A program made the position numbers and the translations under genes. This document shows, one piece after another, positions 15,061 to 23,660 of a stretch of DNA of 52,726 nt. The notes below the pieces were generated by a model. It did not search any database and was not told the origin of the DNA. It worked only from the letters and a program-made list of their open reading frames with translations. The stretch covers positions 1 to 52,726 of the forward strand of contig NZ_CAMVPU010000027.1 in NCBI RefSeq assembly GCF_947169445.1, read 5' to 3'. Each line of letters opens with the position of its first letter. The first letter of the stretch is position 1. The stretch is from an uncultured Butyrivibrio sp. (lineage in GTDB: Bacteria > Bacillota > Clostridia > Lachnospirales > Lachnospiraceae).

Positions 15061-16740
15061 ATGAAGCAGTGGAAAAATGAGCTGAGGCAGGCGGTTAATC
15101 CTTACTTGCCCTCATGGGAATATATTCCTGACGGAGAGCCTTACGTATTTGGAGACAGGGTTTATGTGTACGGTTCTCATGATAAATTTAATGCACCGAT
15201 TTTTTGCGTGAATGATTATGTGTGCTGGTCAGCACCAGTAAATGACCTTACTAATTGGACCTGCAGCGAGACAATTTTTTCCAAAAAACAGGATCCCATG
15301 AATTTTACGGGACTTCACCTTCTGTTTGCGCCGGATGTTGTAAGGGGCGTGGATGGGCGCTTTTATCTGTACTATGCTTTCGATTTTCTTGGGACTATGG
15401 GGGTTGCAGTATGCGATTCACCTGATGGGCGATATGAGTTTTACGGACATGTTCATTACAAGGATGGAACACTGTTTGGACGAAGGAAAAATGATGAATT
15501 TCCCTTTGATCCGGGTGTTCTTGTAGATGATGATGACAGAGTATATCTATATTCGGGATTTGCCACCAAAGTTCCGGCAATCCTTAGCAGATTCCATTCA
15601 TTAAAAAACAGTGGCGGCGTGATTATCGAGCTTGAATCAGATATGGTGACGATTAAGGCTGAGCCTAAGCTTCTTTTTCCAAGGAAAGGAAATAATCCGC
15701 CGGATGAGTTTGCAGGGCATGAGTTCTTTGAGGCAAGCTCTATCAGAAAAATTGATGGAAAATATGTATTTGTTTATTCCTCAGCCAATAATCATGAGCT
15801 TTGTTATGCGATTAGTGACAGACCGGATGGCGGTTTTAAGTTTGGCGGGACTTTGGTTGATCAGGGAGATCTTTATCTTAATGGTAATGAGGATGAGAGC
15901 AGAGCCCTGAATTATCTGGGGAATACCCATGGAGGAATGGTGGAGCTTGGTGATGACTGGTATATCTTTTACCACAGACAGACCAATCAGCATTCCTACT
16001 CCAGACAGGCCTGCGCCGAAAAACTTGCAAGAAAGGCAAATGGTGGATTTCGTCAGGCAGAGGTCACTTCCTGTGGCCTGAATAACGGACCGCTTAAGGG
16101 AACTGGCATATATCCATCCTATATAGCCTGCAATCTGTGGGCAAAAGAGGGGACTGCCAGATATGACAAGGCATTTCCAAAGAAAGACCATCCATATTTT
16201 ACCCAGAATGGTAAGGATGGTGATGAGAACGCCATCCAATACATTGCCAATATGAAGGATGGTGCCGTTGCAGGATTTAAGTATTTTGATATGGATGAAG
16301 CAAGCCAGATAAAGATATGGTTTGGTGGTACCTGCAAAGGACAGTTTTTAGTTTCCTATGAACCGTCCCCCTTGTCACGTCTTTTATTTCAGATCACTTG
16401 CAATATCAATGTTCTCGCCTGTGATTCCAACCCATGCGCCGTTCTGTGCCTCTTTGGCATCAGCGTGAGCAAGGAGCCACTTGTTGGTAGCTGTCAGCAT
16501 CTTGTCTTCCTGGTTGCGAGCCTCAAACTCAGGCTTGCCAACGTTTGTTCCCTTAGGAAGTCCTACAAGAACCTGGAAACCGCTATCCTTGCTGGCCTGA
16601 CATGGAGCATAGTGAAGAGCTGTAGCGAAAACTTCAATCATAGTTCCTGCCGGGCAAAGGAAAGCCTTTACCTTGCTGGAATCAAGCTTGTAATCTACAA
16701 TCTCTTCTCTCTTTGCAAGAAGAAGGATAAAGTCTGTTGA
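15061..16740 (+). CDS. GH43 glycosidase, 3'-truncated and running on into antisense sequence
   Basis: The first 440 or so codons encode a family 43 glycoside hydrolase (arabinofuranosidase / xylosidase type) acting on plant hemicellulose. The five-bladed propeller residues are visible: base Asp24 in YIPDGEP, Asp92 in LLFAPDVV and acid Glu224 in FFEASSIRK. There is no signal peptide, so it is intracellular. A C-terminal beta-sandwich begins near residue 400 (AVAGFKYFDMDEASQIKIWF) but is cut off near 16360. From 16384 onwards the frame is the exact antisense of the DUF4867 gene, giving about 119 residues of meaningless sequence to 16740. The catalytic domain could still fold. No good ribosome binding site precedes ATG 15061. 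Confidence 0.8.
   Translation: MKQWKNELRQAVNPYLPSWEYIPDGEPYVFGDRVYVYGSHDKFNAPIFCVNDYVCWSAPVNDLTNWTCSETIFSKKQDPMNFTGLHLLFAPDVVRGVDGRFYLYYAFDFLGTMGVAVCDSPDGRYEFYGHVHYKDGTLFGRRKNDEFPFDPGVLVDDDDRVYLYSGFATKVPAILSRFHSLKNSGGVIIELESDMVTIKAEPKLLFPRKGNNPPDEFAGHEFFEASSIRKIDGKYVFVYSSANNHELCYAISDRPDGGFKFGGTLVDQGDLYLNGNEDESRALNYLGNTHGGMVELGDDWYIFYHRQTNQHSYSRQACAEKLARKANGGFRQAEVTSCGLNNGPLKGTGIYPSYIACNLWAKEGTARYDKAFPKKDHPYFTQNGKDGDENAIQYIANMKDGAVAGFKYFDMDEASQIKIWFGGTCKGQFLVSYEPSPLSRLLFQITCNINVLACDSNPCAVLCLFGISVSKEPLVGSCQHLVFLVASLKLRLANVCSLRKSYKNLETAILAGLTWSIVKSCSENFNHSSCRAKESLYLAGIKLVIYNLFSLCKKKDKVC
16360..16378. repeat. REP/transposon-end-like motif at the GH43 break
   Basis: The 19 bases at 16360-16378 (GAACCGTCCCCC, then TTGTCAC) match, from memory, a palindromic repeat half often scattered through clostridial genomes near REP-associated transposases (GTGACAAGGGG-ACGGTTC on the other strand). 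It lies exactly where GH43 similarity ends and 6 bp before the convergent gene's stop. No transposase is present. Confidence 0.4.
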
Positions 16741-17028
16741 ACCAAGGTTGATCTCGCTTGAACGATGGTACTCAAGGCAGTTGAGCTTGGTGTTATGTCC
16801 GTTGCACCATCCAAACTGCATTGGTGAACCACCAAAAAGACTGTTTGTAATAGAATCAGCAGCTGCAAGAGACTGAAGTGCAGGCTCTTCTGCAACATAT
16901 TCAGTTCCCTCAGGAACAGGAGTGTGTGCCTTAAGTGTGTCTACAATTGCCTTCTTTTCCTCTTCGTAGCCCTCAATGATCCTGCCGTAGTTAGTAAACT
17001 CAGGATCTGTAACATTATATATTTTCAT
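16384..17028 (-). CDS. DUF4867 family protein, cupin-like
   Basis: A 214-residue soluble protein matching what I recall of DUF4867 (start KIYNVTDPEFTNYGRIIEGY, middle FGWCNGHNTKLNCLEYHRSS, end ALHYAPC). The conserved His/Glu-containing strands (LEYHRSSEINLG and GTMIEVFATALHY) suggest a cupin barrel that might bind a metal and a sugar. The family is often found with fucose, tagatose or related sugar genes; here fucO is two genes upstream on the same strand. No enzymatic activity is established to my knowledge. AAAGGAGAAAGGT before ATG 17028 is a strong ribosome binding site. Its 3' half is overlapped by the run-on GH43 frame. Confidence 0.85.
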   Translation of the reverse strand: MKIYNVTDPEFTNYGRIIEGYEEEKKAIVDTLKAHTPVPEGTEYVAEEPALQSLAAADSITNSLFGGSPMQFGWCNGHNTKLNCLEYHRSSEINLGSTDFILLLAKREEIVDYKLDSSKVKAFLCPAGTMIEVFATALHYAPCQASKDSGFQVLVGLPKGTNVGKPEFEARNQEDKMLTATNKWLLAHADAKEAQNGAWVGITGENIDIASDLK

Positions 17029-17159
17029 ACCTTTCTCCTTTCAAACTGCTATTTGGCAGTATGATTCATTTTTATTCTGCTAATGTTGTATCTTACTTTA
17101 GCCCAAATTCTGTTTTTTTTCTTATCATTTGATAGCCTTTTCTTTTCAAAAGATGCGGC

Positions 17160-18224
17160 TTAGTTTGTCTTCTTGTCATAAGCTAGCAGAATCTTTTGTG
17201 TGAAAAAAATTACAGGAGCAATTGGATGCTTCATGCAAAACAAAAGAAGCTTATTTGCTTTTGAACTTACAGTGATATCTGTGCCTTGGATTTTGGCATG
17301 AATATCGCTTCTTCTGAATACTTCTTTAACTCTTTTTACAGTGTCTTTTTCCTGGCAGCGTAGCTCATTTTTCATGACAAGGAAAAGAAGCATAACATAC
17401 TCTTTGTCCAGCTGAGTGTCTGCGTTTTTTATTCCTTTATCTTTCAGGATATTTCTGAAAGTCTTGTCACTTAGGTCAATGTTGGAAAGGAGCTTTTTGT
17501 CATAGCCGTGGGCCATGGAATCTCCAACTAGCCTGTAGTGGTAGTAGTAGCCATCCTTTACAATAACTAGTCGCTTGCAGTCGCAGAGGCAGGGAAGAAT
17601 GATATTTACATCTTCGCCCATCTTGATCTTGGCATTGCAGTATTTGATGTTATCAAGGATGAGCTCCCTGGAAATCAGCTTCATGCATCTGGACATGGTG
17701 ACAGGGCGGATTTCGTTACCGAGAAGGTTATTACGAACGCTTTCCAATTTATCACCGGTGTATTCACCTGGAGCAAGGGACTGAGTCTCTTTTCTGCGCT
17801 CACCAGCCTTCTCCACAATGTAGTTGCTGGAGATGATCTCCTGATCTGAGAAGACTGGCTTTTGAACGGCTAATTTCGAAGGCGGATTATAAATAGATGT
17901 TTCTTTATATAGATCCTCAATCATGTTCTGGTCAATCCAGTCATCGCTGTCCAGGTAACATACATATGGCGCGGAAGATTCTTTCGTCCCGCGAATCCAG
18001 GCAGACATGAGGCCGCCATTTTCTTTATGGATTACTTTTATGCGGCCGTCTTTGGCAGCGTATTCGTCGCATTTTTCCGGACTTATTCCATCAGTTGAGC
18101 CGTCATCTACCAGAAGAATCTCAATATCTTTTTCTGTCTGATTAATGACAGATGTCATGCATTCATCAAGGTATTTGGCTGTATTGTAAACTGTAATTAT
18201 TATTGAAACTTTTGGTGTGTTCAT
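17160..18224 (-). CDS. family 2 glycosyltransferase
   Basis: A 354-residue inverting GT-A glycosyltransferase. Residues 6-110 show the family pattern: VSIIITVYNTAKYLDECM, nucleotide-binding LLVDDGSTDG, and the metal-binding DxD in YLDSDDWID. The C-terminal 200 residues are helical, with a hydrophobic amphipathic end (LLLFCMKHPIAPVIFFTQKI) that may lie on the membrane. Such enzymes add sugars to capsule, teichoic acid or exopolysaccharide; donor and acceptor are unknown. GGAG lies 7 nt before ATG 18224. It follows the fucO terminator on the same strand, so it has its own promoter, possibly TTGTTA and TAATAC in 18240-18275 (weak). Confidence 0.9.
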   Translation of the reverse strand: MNTPKVSIIITVYNTAKYLDECMTSVINQTEKDIEILLVDDGSTDGISPEKCDEYAAKDGRIKVIHKENGGLMSAWIRGTKESSAPYVCYLDSDDWIDQNMIEDLYKETSIYNPPSKLAVQKPVFSDQEIISSNYIVEKAGERRKETQSLAPGEYTGDKLESVRNNLLGNEIRPVTMSRCMKLISRELILDNIKYCNAKIKMGEDVNIILPCLCDCKRLVIVKDGYYYHYRLVGDSMAHGYDKKLLSNIDLSDKTFRNILKDKGIKNADTQLDKEYVMLLFLVMKNELRCQEKDTVKRVKEVFRRSDIHAKIQGTDITVSSKANKLLLFCMKHPIAPVIFFTQKILLAYDKKTN

Positions 18225-18298
18225 GCTTTACTCCGTACGGTATTACTTAAAGATTCGAAGATAACAATGAATCTCCATGTGCTATTTTATCATAAAAT

Positions 18299-18342
18299 AA
18301 AAAACTTACCCGTTCTTATAGGAAAAACGGGCAAGTTTTTTG
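18299..18342 (-). terminator. terminator of fucO (A/T-rich both ends)
   Basis: A long stem with one mismatch (AAAAAACTT-CCCGTT arm at 18299-18314 with its partner up to 18342) surrounds a short loop. On the minus strand it ends in a run of six T residues, 55 bp after the fucO stop; the plus strand carries a T run too. Confidence 0.85.
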
Positions 18343-18396
18343 GAAATTATGTTGATTAAAAAATAATCACCTACTGCGTTGCGATTACCTTGATAA

Positions 18397-19542
18397 TTAC
18401 ATCAGCATGCGGAACATTTCGATAACCTGCTCCTTAGTTGCCTCACGAGGATTTCCTGGATAGCAGGCATCTGCAAGGGCATCTGTAGCCAGCTGATCGA
18501 GATCTTCTTCGCGGATTTTTTCGTTCTTTTCCGGGATTCCAACATCCTTGGAGAGCTGTTTAACAGCTGCGATAGCAGCATCGCGGTACTCTTCCTGAGA
18601 CATTTCATCAACACCTTTAACGCCGAGTACTCTTGCGATTTCTCTGTACTTCTCGCCGGTGAAGTCGCGGTTGAATTCCATTGAGATAGGAAGGAACATA
18701 GCGCAGGCAACGCCGTGTGGTGTGTCATAGTAAGCTGAAAGAGTGTGAGCCATAGCGTGATCGATTCCAAGACCAACGTTAGAGAAGCCCATACCAGCAA
18801 TGTACTGAGCCATAGCCATGCCGTTACGTCCGTCAGGATCATTTTCTACAGCGCCGCGAAGGTTAGCGCCGATGAGCTTGATAGCCTCTAAGTGGAACAT
18901 ATCTGTAAGCTCCCAAGCGCCTCTTGTGGTATAACCTTCAATGGCGTGAGTGAGAGCATCCATTCCTGTTGATGCTGTAAGTCCCTTAGGCATTGAAGAC
19001 ATCATATCTGGATCAACAATAGCAACCTCAGGGATATCATTTGTATCTACACATACGAATTTACGCTTCTTTTCAACATCAGTGATAACGTAGTTGATAG
19101 TAACCTCAGCTGCTGTTCCGGCTGTTGTAGGAACTGCGATTGTAGGAACTGCGTGATTCTTGGTAGGAGCAACGCCCTCAAGAGAGCGAACATCTTCAAA
19201 TTCAGGATTGGTGATGATGATGCCGATAGCCTTGGCTGTATCCATGGAAGAACCGCCACCGATAGTGATAATGGAGTCAGCGCCGCACTCTTTGAATGCC
19301 TTTACACCGCTCTGTACATTCTCGATTGTTGGATTTGGCTTGATGTTTGAATAAACTGTATATGGGATTTTTGCTTCGTCAAGAAGATCTGTAACCTTAG
19401 CTGTTACCCCAAATTTGATAAGGTCAGGATCTGAAGCTACGAATACATGCTTAAAGCCCTTATTCTGAGCGATGCCTACAATCTCTTTGATTGCCCCGTG
19501 ACCATGGTAAGATACTGTGTTTAGTACGATACGATTTGCCAT
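18397..19542 (-). CDS. fucO: lactaldehyde reductase (iron-dependent alcohol dehydrogenase)
   Basis: Reduces L-lactaldehyde to 1,2-propanediol with NADH, the anaerobic end step of fucose or rhamnose breakdown. At 381 residues it closely follows E. coli FucO over long stretches (NPEFEDVRSLEGVAPT, VPTTAGTAAEVTINYVITD, IEGYTTRGAWELTDM, AGMGFSNVGLGI). The Fe ligands are present: Asp and His in MDALTHAIEG near residue 195, and two His in DHAMAHTLSAYYDTPHG. The NAD-binding GGGSSMD is also visible. AAAGGAGG precedes ATG 19542. Two TTGTACAA palindromes in its promoter suggest specific repression. Related 1,3-propanediol dehydrogenases cannot be fully excluded. Confidence 0.92.
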   Translation of the reverse strand: MANRIVLNTVSYHGHGAIKEIVGIAQNKGFKHVFVASDPDLIKFGVTAKVTDLLDEAKIPYTVYSNIKPNPTIENVQSGVKAFKECGADSIITIGGGSSMDTAKAIGIIITNPEFEDVRSLEGVAPTKNHAVPTIAVPTTAGTAAEVTINYVITDVEKKRKFVCVDTNDIPEVAIVDPDMMSSMPKGLTASTGMDALTHAIEGYTTRGAWELTDMFHLEAIKLIGANLRGAVENDPDGRNGMAMAQYIAGMGFSNVGLGIDHAMAHTLSAYYDTPHGVACAMFLPISMEFNRDFTGEKYREIARVLGVKGVDEMSQEEYRDAAIAAVKQLSKDVGIPEKNEKIREEDLDQLATDALADACYPGNPREATKEQVIEMFRMLM

Positions 19543-19571
19543 TTCTTTTTTTTTCCTCCTTTAATTGTGCT

Positions 19572-19599
19572 AATTGTACAATTAAATATATTTGTACAA
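19572..19599 (-). promoter_or_regulatory. tandem TTGTACAA palindromes in the fucO promoter
   Basis: A 12-bp perfect palindrome AATTGTACAATT (19572-19583) and an 8-bp palindrome TTGTACAA (19592-19599) start 18 bp apart, 30-57 bp upstream of the fucO start. The minus-strand sequence here offers TTGATT and TACAAT as possible promoter boxes, though 19 nt apart. The arrangement suits two repressor dimers. The regulator is unknown. Confidence 0.55.
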
Positions 19600-19727
19600 T
19601 CAAACTAAGTCTATTTTACACAATTAATATCGGGAAGTGTAAGCAATAATTGTGAAAAACATAGCAAAAATATCCATTTAATTCTTGTAAAAATGTAACA
19701 AATGGATATCAAAGCGAATGCTAATAG

Positions 19728-19756
19728 TTGAGAAAACACTTCCGGTCTAGTAAAAT
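19728..19756 (+). promoter_or_regulatory. sigma-A promoter of the thioesterase gene
   Basis: TTGAGA 19728-19733, a 17-nt spacer and TAAAAT 19751-19756 lie 95 bp before the start codon. The region between fucO and this gene (19543-19851) otherwise holds only the fucO operators. Confidence 0.6.
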
Positions 19757-19851
19757 AGACATATATATTTATTTAGAGGTCACTATTCATGTTGCAAAGG
19801 TAATACAATCTCAAAATGATTAGTGCCGGAATACTTCTTGGAGGTACGGGT

Positions 19852-20358
19852 ATGGGCAAGGTCTTTCATGTAGACAAGCAGATTGCTAATAAAAATGTTG
19901 AGGATTCCATCACAGAGTGGACCAGGGTTGTTAAATACGGCGACATTAATCCTGAGAACAGACTTTTCGGTGGAACACTCATGGAGTGGATAGATGAGGT
20001 TGCGGGAACGGTTGCCATCAGACATTCCGGTAACCCGGTTGCTACAGCAGCAATTGACAATATGCAGTTTAAACAGGGCGCAGCCCTTGGCGATGTTCTC
20101 GTTATGATCGGCAAGATTACATATGTGGGCAGGACATCCATGGAAGTAAGAGTAGATACCTATGTTGAGGATGTCAGAACAGGAATGAGACATGTTCTTA
20201 ACAGGGCATATCTTACGGAGGTTTGTATTGATAATGATGGAACGCCTGCTTTAGTGCCTTATGGACTGAATGTCAGAACCGAGAATGAGAAGGCAGAGTG
20301 GGAAGGCGCCATTAAGAGACGCGAGCTTCGTAAGCAGCGTCGTATGGAAGGCTTCTAA
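19852..20358 (+). CDS. hotdog-fold acyl-CoA thioesterase
   Basis: A 168-residue hotdog protein of the YciA / BACH acyl-CoA thioesterase type, which hydrolyses acyl-CoA to free acid and CoA. The hotdog helix is NRLFGGTLMEWIDEVAGTVA, with the usual catalytic Asp, followed by core strands (VATAAIDNMQFKQGAALGDV and TYVGRTSMEVRVDTYVED). The basic C-terminal tail (IKRRELRKQRRMEGF) is like the family. ATG 19852 is chosen because GGAGG lies 7 nt upstream; the frame is open to ATG 19816. The gene stands alone between its own promoter and terminator. In a butyrate producer it could release CoA from excess acyl-CoA (inference). Confidence 0.85.
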   Translation: MGKVFHVDKQIANKNVEDSITEWTRVVKYGDINPENRLFGGTLMEWIDEVAGTVAIRHSGNPVATAAIDNMQFKQGAALGDVLVMIGKITYVGRTSMEVRVDTYVEDVRTGMRHVLNRAYLTEVCIDNDGTPALVPYGLNVRTENEKAEWEGAIKRRELRKQRRMEGF

Positions 20359-20380
20359 AACAAAATATTGAATAATGCCG

Positions 20381-20417
20381 GGAAGGGACCACCAAATGTG
20401 CCCCTTCCTATTTTTTT
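20381..20417 (+). terminator. Rho-independent terminator of the thioesterase gene
   Basis: GGAAGGG 20381-20387 pairs with CCCTTCC 20402-20408, followed by T residues at 20411-20417. Confidence 0.85.
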
Positions 20418-20527
20418 ACTTTTGTTTAATGATTTCGCGTCCACCATAATGTTATAATGTAGACGTAAAAGTGTATATTTTCTGCTGAATAATTAGAAAA
20501 AATAGTGCCCAGGAGCTGACCAAATCT

Positions 20528-23488
20528 ATGAAGCATGCAAGGGAAGGTGTGCACAACAGAATATTCTCAGTAATACTTAAAAGAGCAATCACTCTTTTGA
20601 TTTGTGCTACCCTGATGCTGATTCCTGTGGCCACAGCATATGCTTCCGAGAATGATCAGAATACAACTGATACAGAAGGTAAAGTGGTTCGTGTTGGCTG
20701 GTATGAGTCCGCCTATTGCTATACGGATCAGTTTGGTAGAAAGACAGGTATGGCCTATGAATACCAGCAGAAAATTGCGGCCTATACCGGATGGACCTAT
20801 GAATATGTAAACGGCACATGGCCGGAGCTTTTAAAGAAGCTAAAAGACGGTGAGATAGATCTTTTAAGTGATGTTTCCTATAAGGGTGAGAGAATAGGAC
20901 AGATGCTGTATTCTACACTTCCTATGGGCACAGAGTCCTATTATATTTTTATCAAATCAGGCAATAATGCACTTACGCTTGACGATGTGAAGACCTTTGA
21001 AGGAAAAAGGTTTGCTGTTGATAAAGACAGTATCCAGGAGGACTGCCTTAGAAGCTGGGCTGAGCAAAATGAAATAGAAATAGAACTGATACAAAACCTT
21101 AATCAGAGTCCGGAAAACTGTATCAAGATGTTAGATAGCGGTTTTATAGATGCCTACGTTACAATGGATACTTATGGGAAAAATGATGTTCTAAGTCCTG
21201 TATGCAAGATTGGCACATCGGATTACTATTTTGCTGTCAATAAGGACAGAGAGGATCTGTTAAAAGAACTCAATCACGCCATGTGCAATATCCAGAATGA
21301 AGATCCGTTCTACAATCAGAGGATGTATCAGAAATACATCTGGTCAGTGAGCGTAAATTCTTATCCTTCAGAGGATGAACTGGAATATCTGGCGAAGCAC
21401 AATACCATTAGAATAGGTTACAGGGATAATTATCTTCCGTTTTGTGCTTCAGAAGGCGGGGAACTTTACGGCACACTCAAAGATTATCTGGACTATGCTT
21501 CAACCTGTCTTCATGGTGTGAAGATTAATTTCGAGGCAGTGCCCTACAAGACAACGGAAGAGTCGTTGGAAGCAATGGACAGAGGAGAGGTTGATGCTGT
21601 TTTTCCTCTTAGTATGAATTCCTATGACAGCGAGAATGCTGGTCTTTTTATTACGGATCAGGTCATGGATACTGAGATTTATGTCGTTGTTAAGACAAAG
21701 GGAATTAATATTCTGGACAACAGCGATAACACAGTAGTTCTTCTTAAGGGCAACATTAATTTCGATAATTTTGTAAAAGACAATTACCCTGAATATAACA
21801 TAATCTGGCGAGAACCGTTAGAAGAAGTATATGCCACGGTGGCCAGGGGTGAAGCAGACTGCGCAATTGTAAACGGAAACCGTATCAATACTACGGACAC
21901 CCTGCGCCGTCGACATAAGCTGTCACTCCTTACAACGGGAAAAGAGATGAGCTTTTCTTTTGCAGTAAAAAGAAACAATGGCATTTTATATTCAATACTT
22001 AACAAGACTGCGAATCTTATAGATGAAAGTACGATTGATGCCAGCCTTTCCAGATACTCTAATAATACCGAGAAGGTTTCTTTTACAGATTATTTAAATG
22101 ACAACATACCTTCGGTTCTGGCGGCACTGGCTATTGTTGCATCACTTATTCTTTTCTTGCTGCTCCAGAAGGTTAAGTCAGATAAAAAAGCCAAAGACAG
22201 GCAAAAGCTTATTGCAGCTACAGAGCGGGATCCTTTGACCAAGCTGTATACCAGAAACTTCTTCTTTGAATATGCAAACCGCTTGTATAAAGATAATCCT
22301 GATAAGAAAATGGATGCTATAGTCCTTAATATCGAGCAGTTCCATGTAGTAAATGCTTTATATGGCTGGAGCTTTGGAGATATTGTACTAAGGGCACTGG
22401 GTGATGAGATCAGTAAGTTTATCAAGGAAAAAGATGGAATAGCCTGCAGAACACAGGCTGACAGATTTGATATTTACTGCTCAACCGATGGAGATTATCA
22501 CAAATTATTTGACCGTTTCCAGCAAAGAATCGATTCCTGTGCTCAAAATGTTAATCTGCGCATTCGAATGGGCATCATGCCCTGGCAGGATGGGATGGAG
22601 CCGATTCAGCTCTTTGACAGGGCCAGGACGGCCTGCACAATGGTACGGGGCGGCCAGAAGACAAGGCTCATGGTATTTAGCGAAGACATGAGAATCAGGG
22701 AACTTTTGGATCATCGTCTTCTTAATGACTTAAAGCGTGCAGTAGAAACTCGTGAGTTTTTGGTTTACTACCAGCCAAAGTTTAACATTCAGACCAATCC
22801 GCCAACGTTATGCAGTGCAGAGGCGCTTGTGAGGTGGAATCATTCAGAGCTGGGAATGATCCCTCCCGGGGATTTTATTTCTCTTTTTGAAAAACATGGT
22901 CAGATAGGCGTTGTCGATAAATATGTATGGGCTGAGGCTGCAAGACAGATTGCCGAATGGAAAAAGGAATACGGTGTGATCCTGCCTGTTTCTGTCAACC
23001 TTTCCAGAGTTGATATCTTCGATCCAGAGTCGGAGGAAATAATAGAAAAAATAGTTCAGGATGCCGGCATCGGAAGAGCCAATCTCCATCTGGAAGTGAC
23101 GGAATCAGCCTACACTGAGAATGAAGACCTTGTTATAGATGTGGTCAAAAAATTCAGAGACAAGGGATATCATATCGAAATGGATGATTTTGGTACCGGA
23201 TATTCTTCTTTGAATATGCTGTCACATATGCCGATAGACGTACTCAAGCTGGACAGAAGCTTTATTAAAGATATTGAAAGTGACAAAGACAGCGGCAAGA
23301 ACGTTCGTCTCGTAGAGCTTATTCTGGATATTGCCAAGAGTCTGAAGTTGGTGGTGGTTGCAGAGGGCGTCGAAAATGATGCGCAGTGTAACTTCCTTAA
23401 AAAGCGAGGCTGCGAGATTGTTCAGGGCTACTATTTTTCTCCACCTCTTCCGGCAGATGAGTTCGAGAGAAAGTTTATTAAGAAGTAA
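20528..23488 (+). CDS. membrane c-di-GMP phosphodiesterase with two extracytoplasmic solute-binding domains
   Basis: A 986-residue signalling protein. An N-terminal signal segment (about 15-40) leads to two tandem family 3 solute-binding domains outside the membrane (about 50-275 and 285-505), one transmembrane helix near 530-548, then a GGDEF domain and an EAL domain. The GGDEF active-site loop reads Ala644-Asp-Arg-Phe-Asp648, so cyclase activity is lost. The EAL domain keeps Glu765 in AEALVRW, NLS, EVTES, DDFGTGYSSL, DRSFIKDI and VAEGVE, so it should cleave c-di-GMP. The solute-binding domains probably sense an amino acid or similar nutrient (inference). AGGAG lies about 12 nt before ATG 20528. 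It is flanked by terminators, so monocistronic. Confidence 0.92.
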   Translation: MKHAREGVHNRIFSVILKRAITLLICATLMLIPVATAYASENDQNTTDTEGKVVRVGWYESAYCYTDQFGRKTGMAYEYQQKIAAYTGWTYEYVNGTWPELLKKLKDGEIDLLSDVSYKGERIGQMLYSTLPMGTESYYIFIKSGNNALTLDDVKTFEGKRFAVDKDSIQEDCLRSWAEQNEIEIELIQNLNQSPENCIKMLDSGFIDAYVTMDTYGKNDVLSPVCKIGTSDYYFAVNKDREDLLKELNHAMCNIQNEDPFYNQRMYQKYIWSVSVNSYPSEDELEYLAKHNTIRIGYRDNYLPFCASEGGELYGTLKDYLDYASTCLHGVKINFEAVPYKTTEESLEAMDRGEVDAVFPLSMNSYDSENAGLFITDQVMDTEIYVVVKTKGINILDNSDNTVVLLKGNINFDNFVKDNYPEYNIIWREPLEEVYATVARGEADCAIVNGNRINTTDTLRRRHKLSLLTTGKEMSFSFAVKRNNGILYSILNKTANLIDESTIDASLSRYSNNTEKVSFTDYLNDNIPSVLAALAIVASLILFLLLQKVKSDKKAKDRQKLIAATERDPLTKLYTRNFFFEYANRLYKDNPDKKMDAIVLNIEQFHVVNALYGWSFGDIVLRALGDEISKFIKEKDGIACRTQADRFDIYCSTDGDYHKLFDRFQQRIDSCAQNVNLRIRMGIMPWQDGMEPIQLFDRARTACTMVRGGQKTRLMVFSEDMRIRELLDHRLLNDLKRAVETREFLVYYQPKFNIQTNPPTLCSAEALVRWNHSELGMIPPGDFISLFEKHGQIGVVDKYVWAEAARQIAEWKKEYGVILPVSVNLSRVDIFDPESEEIIEKIVQDAGIGRANLHLEVTESAYTENEDLVIDVVKKFRDKGYHIEMDDFGTGYSSLNMLSHMPIDVLKLDRSFIKDIESDKDSGKNVRLVELILDIAKSLKLVVVAEGVENDAQCNFLKKRGCEIVQGYYFSPPLPADEFERKFIKK

Positions 23489-23505
23489 GCAAAACGCGTA
23501 AATAA

Positions 23506-23538
23506 AAAAGGGTGCATGGATCATTCGTGCACTCTTTT
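23506..23538 (+). terminator. Rho-independent terminator
   Basis: AAAAGGGTGCA 23506-23516 pairs with TGCACTCTTTT 23528-23538 (one G-T pair), 18 bp after the EAL gene stop. Confidence 0.8.
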
Positions 23539-23577
23539 CATACGTTAATATTTCTTTATAAAAAATTGGTAAAGCGA

Positions 23578-23606
23578 TTGAAAAACGAAAAGGGGAGTGT
23601 TAAAAT
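23578..23606 (+). promoter_or_regulatory. sigma-A promoter of ptb-buk
   Basis: TTGAAA 23578-23583, a 17-nt spacer and TAAAAT 23601-23606, about 55 bp before the ptb start. No obvious operator palindrome overlaps it, which fits a constitutive central pathway. Confidence 0.6.
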
Positions 23607-23660
23607 TTTGTCATATGGCGAATTGTTTTAGAACAATATGTTGAATGGAGGCTTTTTAAT

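Noticed and set aside
15781..16239. A 152-codon minus-strand ORF inside the GH43 gene
   Set aside because: Low-complexity Ile/Leu-rich shadow of a clear enzyme; no ribosome binding site.
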